This document shows positions 1 through 9,878 of a stretch of 64,000 nucleotides of DNA, piece after piece (position 1 is the first letter of the stretch; the number at the start of each line of letters is the position of its first letter). The stretch comes from JAOZTV01 sp965371805 (lineage in GTDB: Bacteria; Acidobacteriota; Aminicenantia; UBA2199). The position numbers and the translations under genes are program-made. The stretch lies in NCBI GenBank assembly GCA_965371805.1, contig CBDUZW010000008.1, positions 51,445-115,444 on the forward strand, written 5' to 3'. The notes under the pieces were generated by a model, which was given only the letters and a program-made list of their open reading frames with translations, had not been told where the DNA came from and searched no databases.

Positions 1-2173
1 GAGGATAACAAATACTCCTGAACAGGAAAGATCGGTAAGTTTTAGTCCGGATGGAAGATCTTTATTATATACGTCTGAAAGAGGAGGTGGTTGGAATCTT
101 TATAAAACTGAAATTCAAGAAGAAGATCTTAATTTTACCAGTTCTACAGTATTAACAGAAAAACCGGTGCTTATATCAAATAAAGAAACTTTTCAACCTC
201 AGTTTTCTCCAGATGGGAAGGAAGTAGCATATCTTGAAGAAAGAGTTATCTTAAAGGTTATAAATTTAAAATCAGGAAAAACCAGGACAATTCTGCCGGC
301 AAAGCATAATTATTCATATGCAGATGGAGATCAGTGGTACCAGTGGTCACCGGATGGGAAATGGTTCCTGGTTCAATTCTTAAGTGAAGGTAGATGGTCC
401 TATGAATGTGGTCTTATTAGTTCAAGTGGTGGGCAGAAATTAGTTAATTTAACAAAGAGTGGATTTGAAGATTATATTCCCAAATGGTCACAGGATGGAT
501 CTATGATGCTATGGTATTCAAATAAATATGGTCAGGGTGATATCTTCGGAATGTTTTTTACCAAGGATGCATATGACAAATTCAGGTTATCAAAAGAGGA
601 GTATGAATTATTAAAAGAAAGAGAAAAGCGAAATAAGAAGAAATTAAGTAAAGCTGATAAAAATAAAAAAGATAAGAAAGATAAAAAAGAAGCAAAGAAA
701 AAACCGAAATTACTTAAGATTGATCTAAAGAATATTCAAAATAGAATTTTAAGACTGACCATAAATTCATCTGATCTTAACGATGGTGTAATGTCCAAAA
801 AAGGTGATAAACTTTATTATCTGAGTAAATTTGAGAAAGGATATGATTTATGGGTACATGATTTCAGGAAAAAAGAGACAAAATTACTAGTAAAACTTGG
901 TGGAAGAGGCGGTAGCTTGCATTTAAGTAAAGACGGCAAAGAACTCTTTGTTTTTTCAAGAGGAAAATTTACAAAAATTACATTAGCTGGAAATAAGAAA
1001 AAGGGGATATCATATAGCGCAGAATTTAATTTAAATAGTCTTGCTGAAAGAGGCTATTTATTTGAACATGTTTGGAGACAGATCAAGAAAAAATTCTATG
1101 ATCCTAAACTCCATGGTGTAGATTGGGATTTTTATAAAAAGGAGTATGCACGTTTTTTACCTCACATCAATAATAATTATGACTTTGCTGAAATGTTAAG
1201 TGAAATATTAGGTGAATTGAACGGATCACATACTGGGTCCGGTTATAGAGCGTTTTTTTCAACTGGAGACAGAACCGCAAAACTGGGTGTCTTTTTTGAT
1301 ACTGAATTCAAAGGTGACGGGCTGAAAATTATTGAAATATTAGAAAAAGGTCCTCTTCAGAAAGCAGATTCGAAGATCAAAGTTGGTACAATAATAGAAA
1401 AAATTGACAATGTGAAAATTTCTTCAAATTCCAACTACTATAAATTACTTAATCGCAAATCAAATAAAAATGTTCTTTTATCCTTATATAATTCAAAAAC
1501 TAAAAAAAGGTGGCAGGAGATTAGGAAGCCAATCAGCAGGGGAGTGCAAAATCAACTTCTTTATGAAAGATGGATTAGAACAAGAAAAGAGGAAACTGAT
1601 AGATTATCTAAAGGAAGATTGGGTTACATTCACGTAAGAAGTATGAGTGGCAGTAGTTATAGGGAAACCTTTGCAGAATTATTTGGGAAATTCACTAATA
1701 AGGAAGCTATAATAATTGACACCAGATTTAATGGTGGAGGTAATCTTGTTGAACAGCTAACGACCTTATTAAGTGGAGAAAAATATCTTACCCAGATGCC
1801 CAGGGGGCAAAATATAGGTATTAAACCGGAAAATAGATGGACAAAAAAATCAATTGTATTAATAAGTGAGAGTAATTATTCTGATGCACATGGATTTCCC
1901 TATGGATATAAAACATTAGGGCTTGGTAAATTGGTTGGGATGCCTGTTCCTGGAACTATGACATCTGTATGGTGGGAGACTCTTCAGGACAGATCATTAT
2001 ATTTTGGAATACCTCAGGTCGGGAAACATGATCTTAAAGGAAAATATCTAGAAAATCAGCAGCTTGAACCAGATTATCTTATTAATAATGATTATAAGAA
2101 GATGGTAAAAGGAATTGATCAACAGTTGGAAAAAGCAGTAGAGGTATTATTAACAGAACTTGATAAAAAATAG
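1..2173 (+). CDS. TolB/PD40 propeller plus tricorn-like S41 peptidase, 5'-truncated by window edge
   Basis: The reading frame is open back to base 2, so the true start lies outside the window; the GTG at 167 is just an internal codon. About 723 residues are visible. The N-terminal part holds WD40-like propeller repeats (FSPDGK, WSPDGKW and similar). A very lysine-rich linker follows (bases about 610-720), then more propeller blades, a tricorn C1-like helical segment, a PDZ-like segment and an S41 core. The core shows LGYIHVRSMS, IIDTRFNGGG and, with the probable nucleophile Ser, SNYSDAHGFPYGYK. Family knowledge: such proteins are exported or periplasmic and degrade peptides, with the propeller gating access. 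The lysine-rich insert is unusual for the family. The stop is TAG and a long hairpin follows directly. Fold assignment is firm; substrate is unknown. Confidence 0.85.
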   Translation, partial: RITNTPEQERSVSFSPDGRSLLYTSERGGGWNLYKTEIQEEDLNFTSSTVLTEKPVLISNKETFQPQFSPDGKEVAYLEERVILKVINLKSGKTRTILPAKHNYSYADGDQWYQWSPDGKWFLVQFLSEGRWSYECGLISSSGGQKLVNLTKSGFEDYIPKWSQDGSMMLWYSNKYGQGDIFGMFFTKDAYDKFRLSKEEYELLKEREKRNKKKLSKADKNKKDKKDKKEAKKKPKLLKIDLKNIQNRILRLTINSSDLNDGVMSKKGDKLYYLSKFEKGYDLWVHDFRKKETKLLVKLGGRGGSLHLSKDGKELFVFSRGKFTKITLAGNKKKGISYSAEFNLNSLAERGYLFEHVWRQIKKKFYDPKLHGVDWDFYKKEYARFLPHINNNYDFAEMLSEILGELNGSHTGSGYRAFFSTGDRTAKLGVFFDTEFKGDGLKIIEILEKGPLQKADSKIKVGTIIEKIDNVKISSNSNYYKLLNRKSNKNVLLSLYNSKTKKRWQEIRKPISRGVQNQLLYERWIRTRKEETDRLSKGRLGYIHVRSMSGSSYRETFAELFGKFTNKEAIIIDTRFNGGGNLVEQLTTLLSGEKYLTQMPRGQNIGIKPENRWTKKSIVLISESNYSDAHGFPYGYKTLGLGKLVGMPVPGTMTSVWWETLQDRSLYFGIPQVGKHDLKGKYLENQQLEPDYLINNDYKKMVKGIDQQLEKAVEVLLTELDKK

Positions 2174-2180
2174 AATGATC

Positions 2181-2225
2181 AGCCAATTGCAAAAATAGTA
2201 AAAATTGTATCTTTTGCAATTGGCT
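2181..2225. terminator. 14-bp perfect inverted repeat, probable terminator hairpin
   Basis: AGCCAATTGCAAAA at 2181-2194 pairs exactly with TTTTGCAATTGGCT at 2212-2225 across a 17-base loop. It lies 8 bases after the protease stop. No U-tract follows, so it may act as a factor-independent terminator only through its internal A/T steps, or it may be an mRNA-stabilising hairpin. Confidence 0.5.
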
Positions 2226-2509
2226 TCCAGTGTAAAATTATTATTTTTATCTTCCTTATGTTTTTTCTGAAAAGTTTAGAGAACTTCCAAAAGGCTATCG
2301 AAAGTTAATGGGGATTTCGCAGAAACAGGGATTTGAATAAGCTGAAATATGAAAAATGTAAATAACATAAATAGCGAGAAAGAATAAATTGATGACATTG
2401 GTTTTGGAAAGTCTTTTTTTTTAAAAAAAACTTGTAAAACACAATAAACAAGGATAAAATACAACATTATTTTAGATGAATAAAATTTTATAATTTAAGA
2501 GGATAAAAA
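2226..2509. other. Intergenic stretch before icd, no supported gene
   Basis: The gap between the protease stop and icd is 336 bp including the hairpin. A 63-codon minus-strand frame (2276-2467) is hydrophobic but has no family resemblance or ribosome site. A short plus-strand frame around 2274-2339 reads FRELPKGYRKLMGIS and stops, possibly the tail of a decayed gene. No cobalamin riboswitch-like structure was recognised. Confidence 0.4.
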
Positions 2510-4726
2510 ATGTCAAAGATTATTTATACCAAAACTGATGAAGCTCCTGCATTAGCAACAAATTCATTACTTCCTGTAATAGAAGCATTTACAAAAAAAG
2601 CTGGTATTAAGGTTGAATTAAAAGATATTTCTCTTGCGGGTAGAATTATTGCAACTTTTCCGGATAATTTAAAAGAAGATCAAAAACAAGTCGATGCACT
2701 GGCTGAACTAGGTGGATTGGCAAAAACTCCAGAGGCTAATATTATTAAACTACCAAATATAAGTGCCTCAATCCCCCAATTAAAATCTGCAATTAAAGAA
2801 TTACAGGAGCATGGTTATGATATTCCGGATTATCCTGAAGAACCTCAAAATGATGTTGAGAAAGAGATTAAGTCCAGATATAGTAAAATTAAGGGCAGTG
2901 CTGTAAATCCTGTTTTAAGAGAGGGGAATTCAGATCGAAGAGCTCCACAGGCTGTAAAGAACTATGCAAAAAAGCATCCTCATTCAATGGGAGAATGGTC
3001 TTCAGATTCACAGACACATGTTGCTCATATGACCGAAGGCGATTTTTATTCTAATGAAAAATCTCTTACTGTTAAAGAAGCTACAAATGTAAAAATTGAA
3101 TTTATTGCAGAAAATGGGTCAAAAACAATTTTGAAAGCAGAGACCCCTCTTTTAGCCGGAGAGATTATTGATGCGACAGTGATGAATGTAAATGCGTTAA
3201 AGATTTTTTTTGAAAAACAATTTCAGGATGCAAAAGAAAAAGATGTCTTGTTTTCTCTGCATTTGAAAGCCACAATGATGAAAGTATCAGATCCCATTAT
3301 ATTTGGACATGCTGTTAATCTATTTTATAAAGAGGTCCTAAAAAAACACAGCTCTATTTTGACTGAACTGGGTGTTGATACAAATAATGGTTTAGGTGAT
3401 CTTTATGCAAAAATCAAAGCACTACCTGAGGATAAACAATCTGAAATTGAAGCTGACATAATAGAAGTTTATAAAAACAGACCTGAATTAGCAATGGTTA
3501 ATTCAGATAAAGGTATTACCAATCTGCATGTTCCAAGTGATGTTATCATTGATGCTTCTATGCCTGCCATGATAAGAACGTCAGGTAAAATGTGGGATAA
3601 AAATGGAAAACTGCATGATACGAAAGCCGTTATCCCTGATAGGAGCTATGCTGGAATTTATAAGGCAACAATAGATTTTTGCAAAACAAATGGGGCTTTT
3701 GATCCAACTACAATGGGTAGTGTCTCCAATGTCGGACTTATGGCACAAAAGGCAGAGGAGTATGGTTCTCATGATAAAACATTTCAAATAAGTGATAATG
3801 GGGTTGTTAAGGTTATTAATTCCCAGGGTAATACTATACTCGAGCATAAAGTAGAGAAGGGTGATATCTGGAGAATGTGTCAGGTAAAAGATCTACCGAT
3901 ACAGGATTGGATCAAACTGGCTGTAAATAGAGCAAGGGTAACAAATACACCTGCTATATTCTGGCTGGATAAAGAGAGAGCTCATGATGCAGAACTTATT
4001 AAAAAAGTAAATAATTATTTAAAAGATCACAACACAGAAAACCTTATTATCAAAATATTGTCTCCGGTGGATGCAATTAATTTTTCCCTGGAACGTATTA
4101 AGGAAGGCAAAGACACAATTTCAGTTAGTGGAAATGTACTTCGTGATTATTTAACGGATCTTTTTCCCATTCTTGAAGTTGGTACAAGTGCAAAAATGCT
4201 TTCAATTGTTCCATTGATGAATGGGGGAGGGTTATTTGAAACAGGAGCAGGTGGATCGGCTCCAAAACATGTTCAGCAGTTTAATTTAGAAGGTCATTTA
4301 AGATGGGATTCACTGGGAGAATTTTTAGCCCTTGCCGCATCTTTGGAACATCTGGGTAATAAAACCTCTAATAAAAAAGCCTTAATTCTTTCTGAATCGC
4401 TTGATTTAGCTACCAGTCAATTTTTAGATGACAACAAATCACCTTCCAGAAAAGTAAATGAAATAGATAATCGGGGTAGTCATTTTTATTTAACTATGTA
4501 TTGGGCTCAAGAATTAGCGAAACAGACAAAAGATATTGAATTAAAAATTTATTTTGAAAAAATTGCAGCAGAGCTTAAAAATAATGAAGGGAAAATAATT
4601 GAAGAGTTGAATGCTGCTCAGGGTAAGGTGGTAGATATTGGTGGATATTATCAACCTGATGAGCAATCGGTTATTGATGCAATGCGCCCCAGTACGATAT
4701 TTAATAAAATAATTGATTCAATATAA
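2510..4726 (+). CDS. icd: Monomeric NADP-dependent isocitrate dehydrogenase
   Basis: 738 residues, the normal length of the single-chain IDH family, which is unrelated in size to the dimeric enzyme of about 420 residues. It oxidatively decarboxylates isocitrate to 2-oxoglutarate with NADP+ and Mg/Mn in the cytosolic TCA cycle. The N-terminus MSKIIYTKTDEAPALATNSL is typical. The substrate-phosphate motif NSDRR sits at residues 140-144, and the family segment GGGLFETGAGGSAPKH is near residue 575. The start is supported by AGAGGA eight bases upstream. metH follows after 16 bases, so the two are probably co-transcribed. Nothing looks disrupted. Confidence 0.97.
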   Translation: MSKIIYTKTDEAPALATNSLLPVIEAFTKKAGIKVELKDISLAGRIIATFPDNLKEDQKQVDALAELGGLAKTPEANIIKLPNISASIPQLKSAIKELQEHGYDIPDYPEEPQNDVEKEIKSRYSKIKGSAVNPVLREGNSDRRAPQAVKNYAKKHPHSMGEWSSDSQTHVAHMTEGDFYSNEKSLTVKEATNVKIEFIAENGSKTILKAETPLLAGEIIDATVMNVNALKIFFEKQFQDAKEKDVLFSLHLKATMMKVSDPIIFGHAVNLFYKEVLKKHSSILTELGVDTNNGLGDLYAKIKALPEDKQSEIEADIIEVYKNRPELAMVNSDKGITNLHVPSDVIIDASMPAMIRTSGKMWDKNGKLHDTKAVIPDRSYAGIYKATIDFCKTNGAFDPTTMGSVSNVGLMAQKAEEYGSHDKTFQISDNGVVKVINSQGNTILEHKVEKGDIWRMCQVKDLPIQDWIKLAVNRARVTNTPAIFWLDKERAHDAELIKKVNNYLKDHNTENLIIKILSPVDAINFSLERIKEGKDTISVSGNVLRDYLTDLFPILEVGTSAKMLSIVPLMNGGGLFETGAGGSAPKHVQQFNLEGHLRWDSLGEFLALAASLEHLGNKTSNKKALILSESLDLATSQFLDDNKSPSRKVNEIDNRGSHFYLTMYWAQELAKQTKDIELKIYFEKIAAELKNNEGKIIEELNAAQGKVVDIGGYYQPDEQSVIDAMRPSTIFNKIIDSI

Positions 4727-4742
4727 AAAAATAAATAAAAAT

Positions 4743-7700
4743 ATGAAAAGAATTAAAATCCAGGAATTATTGCAAAAAAGGATACTTGTGTTAGATGGAG
4801 CAATGGGTACCACCTTACAAGAGTATAATTTGGAAGAAGAGGATTTTAAGGGAGAATTACTTAGAGAACATAATACCAGTTTAAAAGGGAATAATGATAT
4901 TCTCTCTCTCACACAGCCAAAAATTATTAGTGAAATTCATGAAAAATTCCTTCAGGCAGGGGCAGATATTATTGAGACTAATACTTTTAATTCGAACCTG
5001 ATCTCTCAGTCTGATTATAATACAGAGCAACTTATATATGAACTGAATTATGAATCAGCAAAAATAGCACGTATATGTGCTGATAAATATACGACATTAA
5101 ATCCAGAAAAACCTCGTTTTGTTGCAGGCTCTATAGGGCCTACAAATAAAACAGCATCAATGTCTTCAGATGTGAATAACCCGGGTCATCGTGATGTCAC
5201 TTTTGATGATTTTGTTAATACATATACCACACAGATAAAAGGTCTTATAGATGGTGGAGTTGATTTGCTATTAATTGAGACTGTTTTCGATACATTAAAT
5301 GCCAAAGCAGCTCTATTTGCTATTGAAAATATTCAGAAGAAACAAAACACTGATATACCTATAATGATTTCAGGAACCTTATCTGGTATCAGTGGGCGTA
5401 CATTATCCGGACAAACAGTTGAAGCTTTTTTAAATTCTTTGACTCATGTAAATTTACTTAGTATTGGTTTTAATTGTTCTTCCGGTGCACAAGGATTGAA
5501 ACCATTTATTGAAGAATTGTCAAAAATATCTCCATTTTATGTAAGTGCATATCCTAATGCAGGCTTTCCAAACGAATTTGGTGAATATGACCAATCCGGT
5601 AATGATATGGGAGTAGTTATTGAAGACTTTTTTAAAGATGGAATAGTAAATATCGTTGGAGGCTGCTGTGGAACAACATATGAACATATTAAAGTTATTG
5701 CACAACTTGCAGATAAATTTCCCCCGAGAAAAATACCAAAAATTAAAAAATTAACTCGTTTAAGTGGTTTAGAACCATTAACAATTACTAAAGAGAGTAA
5801 CTTAATAAATATTGGAGAAAGAACAAATGTGGCTGGTTCAGCAAAGTTTGCAAGATTAATACAGGAAGAACAATTTGATAAGGCTTTATCTATTGCCAGG
5901 CAGCAGGTTGAAGGTGGAGCTCAGATAATTGATGTATGTATGGATACGGCAATGCTTGATGCTGAGAAATCTATGGTGAATTTCTTAAATCTTATTGCTT
6001 CGGAACCGGAAATAGCAAAATTGCCGATTATGATTGATTCCTCAAAGTGGTCGGTCATTGAGCTTGCTCTCAAATGTATTCAGGGAAAGTCTATTGTAAA
6101 CTCAATCAGCCTTAAAGAGGGGGAAGGTATTTTTAAAGAGAGAGCTGAATTGATACGTCAATATGGAGCTTCAGTTGTTGTTATGCTCTTTGATGAAAAA
6201 GGACAAGCCGATACTTATGAACGGAAAATAGAGATTGCAGAACGGGCATATAATGTTTTAGTAAAAGAGGTGAAGTTTCCACCTGAAGATATTATATTTG
6301 ACCCGAATGTCCTGACAATTGCAACAGGAATTGAGGAGTATGATAATTATGCTGTTAATTTTATCAATGCAACAAAATGGATTAAAGAGAATTTAGCATA
6401 TGCAAAGGTTAGTGGTGGAGTAAGTAACTTATCCTTTTCTTTTAGAGGCAATAATGTAGTAAGAGAAGCAATGCACTCGGTTTTTCTATATCATGCCATT
6501 TTAGCAGGTTTGGATATGGCAATTGTAAACCCTGCAATGCTTGAGGTTTATGATGATATTCCTGAAGAACTTCTGAAAAAAGTTGAAGATGTTGTGCTGA
6601 ATACTAGTAAAAAAGCAACAGAAAATCTTGTAGAATATGCCGAAGGTGTTAAAGATAAAAAGGCTGTTAAAAAAGAAAAAGTAAAAGAGTGGAGAAGTAT
6701 GAATGTTGAAGATCGAATTATACATGCTCTAATTAAGGGAATAAGCGACAATATAGAGGATGACACTGAAGAATTAAGACAAAAGTTTGATGCTTCAATT
6801 GACATAATTGACGGGCCTCTAATGAATGCCATGAATAAAGTGGGCGAAATGTTTGGTCAGGGTAAAATGTTTTTACCTCAGGTAGTTAAGAGTGCAAGGG
6901 TTATGAAAAAAGCTGTTTCTTATCTCCAACCTTTTATTGAGGAAGAGAAAAAACAATCAGGTGAAATTAAATCAACAGGTAAAGTATTATTGGCAACAGT
7001 TAAAGGAGATGTTCATGATATAGGGAAAAATATTGCAGGCGTAATTCTATCCTGTAATAATTATGAAGTTATAGATTTAGGTGTAATGGTACCGACAGAA
7101 AAAATAATAGAAAAGGCAAAAGAACTAAATGTCGATATAGTAGGGTTAAGTGGTTTAATTACTCCATCCCTTGATGAAATGGTTAAAATTGCAAAAGAGA
7201 TGGAGAGGGCAGGGCTCAAAGTACCTCTTCTGGTGAGTGGTGCTACAACTTCAAAAATTCATACTGTTATTAAAATTGCTCCAAATTATTCTTATCCATC
7301 GATACATGTTAAAGATGCCTCAGAAGGAGTAAGTATAGTAGGAAAACTTCTATCTTCAAGGATGAAAGATGAATATATCAATAACCTCAATAATGAGTAT
7401 AAAATCATAACAGAAAATTATAATACAAAAAGTAAATACAAAACTAGTATTGAAATAAACAGTGCCAGGAATAATAGTTTGAAAATTAACTGGAAAGATC
7501 AGAAGATAGTTAAACCTTTATTCATAGGAAATAAAGTATTTGAAAATTATTCAATAGAAGAAATATCAAAATATATAAACTGGACTCTGTTTTTTAATGC
7601 ATGGAAAATAAAAGGACGTTTCCCGGAAATTTTACACAATAAGGAAACTGGAGAAGAAGCGACTAAATTGTATAATGATGCTTTGAAGATGTTAAAGTTA

Positions 7701-8414
7701 ATTGTAGAAGAGAATATTTTAAAAGCAAATGGAGTAATTGGATTATATCCTGCAAACTCAATCAATGATGATATTATAGTCTCTTCTGAAAATGGAGAAG
7801 ATATCTCAACATTTTACTTTTTAAGAAATCAGGAACAAAATAAAAAAAACATTAATTTATGTCTATCTGATTTTATCGCAGATAAGCAAACAGGGACATT
7901 GGATTATATCGGTTTTTTTGCTGCCACAACAGGAATTGGTACAGCTGAAAAAGTAAAAGAATTTCAAAATGGAAATGATGATTATAGTGCAATTATGATA
8001 AAGATTATTTCCGATCGTCTGGTTGAAGCATTTTCTGAATTGCTGCACTATAAAGTCCGCAATGAACTCTGGGGATATGACAAAAGCAAAGATTTGTCTA
8101 TCGATTTTTTATTAAAAAATAAATTTAAAGGGATAAGGCCTGCAGTTGGTTTCCCATCATGTCCAGATCATACAGAAAAACAAAAAATATTTGATTTATT
8201 GGAAGTAAAGGAAAATGTAAAAATCAGTTTAACAGAAAATTATGCCATGTATCCTGAAGCTTCTGTTTGTGGGTATTATTTTTCTAATCCTGAAGCAAAA
8301 TATTTTAATGTTGGAAAAATATCAGAAGATCAGATTGTTGATTATGCAAAAAGAAAAAATATGTTAGTTATTGAAATGAAAAAATGGTTAAATAATAATG
8401 TTAGCTGCCAATAA
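4743..8414 (+). CDS. metH: Cobalamin-dependent methionine synthase
   Basis: Transfers a methyl group from 5-methyl-tetrahydrofolate via B12 to homocysteine. All four modules are present in order. The homocysteine-binding barrel starts with VLDGAMGTTLQ and carries zinc ligands in FNCSSG and GGCCGTT. The pterin-binding domain begins at NIGERTNVAGSAKFARLI. The B12 cap and Rossmann domain carry DVHDIGKN with the axial His. The C-terminal reactivation/AdoMet domain contains RPAVGFPSCPDHTEK. Length is 1223 residues from the ATG at 4743, as expected. A TTG ten codons earlier (4713) would overlap icd; the ATG gives the canonical N-terminus and is preferred. No B12 riboswitch was recognised upstream; expression probably follows icd. 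It converges on the beta-lactamase-fold gene. Confidence 0.97.
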   Translation: MKRIKIQELLQKRILVLDGAMGTTLQEYNLEEEDFKGELLREHNTSLKGNNDILSLTQPKIISEIHEKFLQAGADIIETNTFNSNLISQSDYNTEQLIYELNYESAKIARICADKYTTLNPEKPRFVAGSIGPTNKTASMSSDVNNPGHRDVTFDDFVNTYTTQIKGLIDGGVDLLLIETVFDTLNAKAALFAIENIQKKQNTDIPIMISGTLSGISGRTLSGQTVEAFLNSLTHVNLLSIGFNCSSGAQGLKPFIEELSKISPFYVSAYPNAGFPNEFGEYDQSGNDMGVVIEDFFKDGIVNIVGGCCGTTYEHIKVIAQLADKFPPRKIPKIKKLTRLSGLEPLTITKESNLINIGERTNVAGSAKFARLIQEEQFDKALSIARQQVEGGAQIIDVCMDTAMLDAEKSMVNFLNLIASEPEIAKLPIMIDSSKWSVIELALKCIQGKSIVNSISLKEGEGIFKERAELIRQYGASVVVMLFDEKGQADTYERKIEIAERAYNVLVKEVKFPPEDIIFDPNVLTIATGIEEYDNYAVNFINATKWIKENLAYAKVSGGVSNLSFSFRGNNVVREAMHSVFLYHAILAGLDMAIVNPAMLEVYDDIPEELLKKVEDVVLNTSKKATENLVEYAEGVKDKKAVKKEKVKEWRSMNVEDRIIHALIKGISDNIEDDTEELRQKFDASIDIIDGPLMNAMNKVGEMFGQGKMFLPQVVKSARVMKKAVSYLQPFIEEEKKQSGEIKSTGKVLLATVKGDVHDIGKNIAGVILSCNNYEVIDLGVMVPTEKIIEKAKELNVDIVGLSGLITPSLDEMVKIAKEMERAGLKVPLLVSGATTSKIHTVIKIAPNYSYPSIHVKDASEGVSIVGKLLSSRMKDEYINNLNNEYKIITENYNTKSKYKTSIEINSARNNSLKINWKDQKIVKPLFIGNKVFENYSIEEISKYINWTLFFNAWKIKGRFPEILHNKETGEEATKLYNDALKMLKLIVEENILKANGVIGLYPANSINDDIIVSSENGEDISTFYFLRNQEQNKKNINLCLSDFIADKQTGTLDYIGFFAATTGIGTAEKVKEFQNGNDDYSAIMIKIISDRLVEAFSELLHYKVRNELWGYDKSKDLSIDFLLKNKFKGIRPAVGFPSCPDHTEKQKIFDLLEVKENVKISLTENYAMYPEASVCGYYFSNPEAKYFNVGKISEDQIVDYAKRKNMLVIEMKKWLNNNVSCQ

Positions 8415-8436
8415 TTTAAGAGACTTATCTTTAGTT

Positions 8437-9591
8437 CTATGGGCAATCAATAGTGGTGTTTTTGAGGTTTTTTAGAATAATGGGGATAAACGGATCTACA
8501 AAGTTAGATACACTCTTTAATTTAACATTGCTTGTTCTATCTTCATTTACCTGTAAAGCAATGGTTATGTCATATTTGGAATAATACTTCATTATTGATT
8601 GATATCCAGGAAAAATCCCTCCATGTCCATACACAAGTCCATGTTTGGTATTCCATATTTCAACTCCTAAACCATACCCATGATCAGATTTTTTTCCATT
8701 TTCCGTAGAATAAGCTTGGAACAAATTTTTATAAGTTTCTGGTTTTAAAACTTTTTTTGAATAGAGCAATTTTGCCCAGAGTGCTAATTCGTAGCTATTA
8801 GTGATTAATCCTCCTCCTGTCCATTCGAATTGCGGGTTTACTACATATTGCCCATTTTTCAAAACTTCATTTGGAAATCTAAAAGGATCGTTTCCAGTAT
8901 ACCCGGCTATTAAACCTTGAAATTTTCTACCAACAGATGGAGAGGTATCATTTAGTTTAAATGGGATAAGCATACGTTTATCTAATTCTTTATAATATTT
9001 GTTTCCTGTAATTTTTTCAATAATCATTCCAATTAAAATATAATTGGTGTCTGCATAGGACCAACCCTTACCTGCAGGGAATAGTGGTTTGATATCCAGA
9101 ATATAATTTATTAATTCTTCAGGTTTCCAGATTTTATCCGGGTTTTTGATTATGGATTTATTAAAATTATTAATTTCAACATGTTCAGTGATTCCACTTG
9201 TATGGTTCATTAAAGTTTTTACAGTTAAATCCTTATGGTTTGGCACTCTTTTAAACCAGCTTTCTTTTTCAAAAAATTTAGAAAGAGGATCATCAAGGTT
9301 CAGCTTCTGTTCCTCTATCAATTGTAATAAAACAGCAGATGCATAAGTTTTTCCAATACTTCCACTAAACATTCTATCAGAATGCATTATAATCCTATTT
9401 GTATTTCTATTCGAAACACCTGATGAAATTTTTATAACCTTGTTATCCGGAAGAATAATTGTTAAGTTAGCTCCAGGAAATTCATTTGCTTTGCGTATTT
9501 CATCCAGTTTATTCTGGTAAACTTCAATGGTTTTTCCCATTCCAAAAACTGAAAGAATAATAATAAATATAATCGTTATTTTATATTTCAT
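8437..9591 (-). CDS. Secreted serine beta-lactamase-fold hydrolase (class C / PBP4*-like)
   Basis: 384 residues with a Sec signal peptide (MKYKITIIFIIILSVFGMG). The active-site SxxK is SIGK in MFSGSIGKTYASAVL, the second motif is Y-A-D in WSYADTNYILIG, and the third is HGG in YGHGGIFPGYQS. This is the Pfam beta-lactamase family, which includes class C beta-lactamases, D-aminopeptidases, esterases and PBP-like proteins; the real substrate cannot be read from sequence. The gene has its own promoter with an overlapping palindrome of TetR-operator type. It is convergent with metH, only 22 bp apart. No TetR gene lies in the window. Confidence 0.88.
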   Translation of the reverse strand: MKYKITIIFIIILSVFGMGKTIEVYQNKLDEIRKANEFPGANLTIILPDNKVIKISSGVSNRNTNRIIMHSDRMFSGSIGKTYASAVLLQLIEEQKLNLDDPLSKFFEKESWFKRVPNHKDLTVKTLMNHTSGITEHVEINNFNKSIIKNPDKIWKPEELINYILDIKPLFPAGKGWSYADTNYILIGMIIEKITGNKYYKELDKRMLIPFKLNDTSPSVGRKFQGLIAGYTGNDPFRFPNEVLKNGQYVVNPQFEWTGGGLITNSYELALWAKLLYSKKVLKPETYKNLFQAYSTENGKKSDHGYGLGVEIWNTKHGLVYGHGGIFPGYQSIMKYYSKYDITIALQVNEDRTSNVKLKSVSNFVDPFIPIILKNLKNTTIDCP

Positions 9592-9648
9592 TTGCTCTCC
9601 TTTTTTTGTAGCGATAACTTCATTTCATATAAACCCTCCTTTGACGAA

Positions 9649-9694
9649 AACGAACGGTCGGTTTTTATTGTACTATGTTTTTTTTAGTTGTCAA
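9649..9694 (-). promoter_or_regulatory. Sigma-70-type promoter with overlapping TetR-like operator
   Basis: Read on the minus strand: -35 TTGACA (9694-9689), 16-bp spacer, -10 TACAAT (9672-9667). Immediately downstream, at the expected transcription start, lies ACCGACCGTTCGTT (about 9662-9649). It is an imperfect palindrome very like ACCGACCGNTCGGT operators bound by TetR/AcrR repressors. A repressor there would block transcription of the beta-lactamase-fold gene. The promoter is seen directly; the regulator class is inferred. Confidence 0.6.
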
Positions 9695-9878
9695 AATTAA
9701 AATGTTTTGGAAAATATTATCAAATATATGAAAACACAGATGAAGAAAAATGGGTACTTAGAATTACAAAGTTTAATTAAATCAAGCTACTTTGACATTT
9801 TTATAACTATTTCCTTGTTTTTTCGTATGATATTTATTAATATATAGTGTTAAAAAAAAATTATAAGGAGGATTTAAA

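Noticed and set aside
2276..2467. 63-codon minus-strand hydrophobic ORF
   Set aside because: No ribosome site and no family resemblance; likely chance in AT-rich DNA.
2226..2509. Cobalamin or SAM riboswitch upstream of the icd-metH unit
   Set aside because: No conserved cores recognised, and metH follows icd by 16 bp, so a leader would have to control icd as well.
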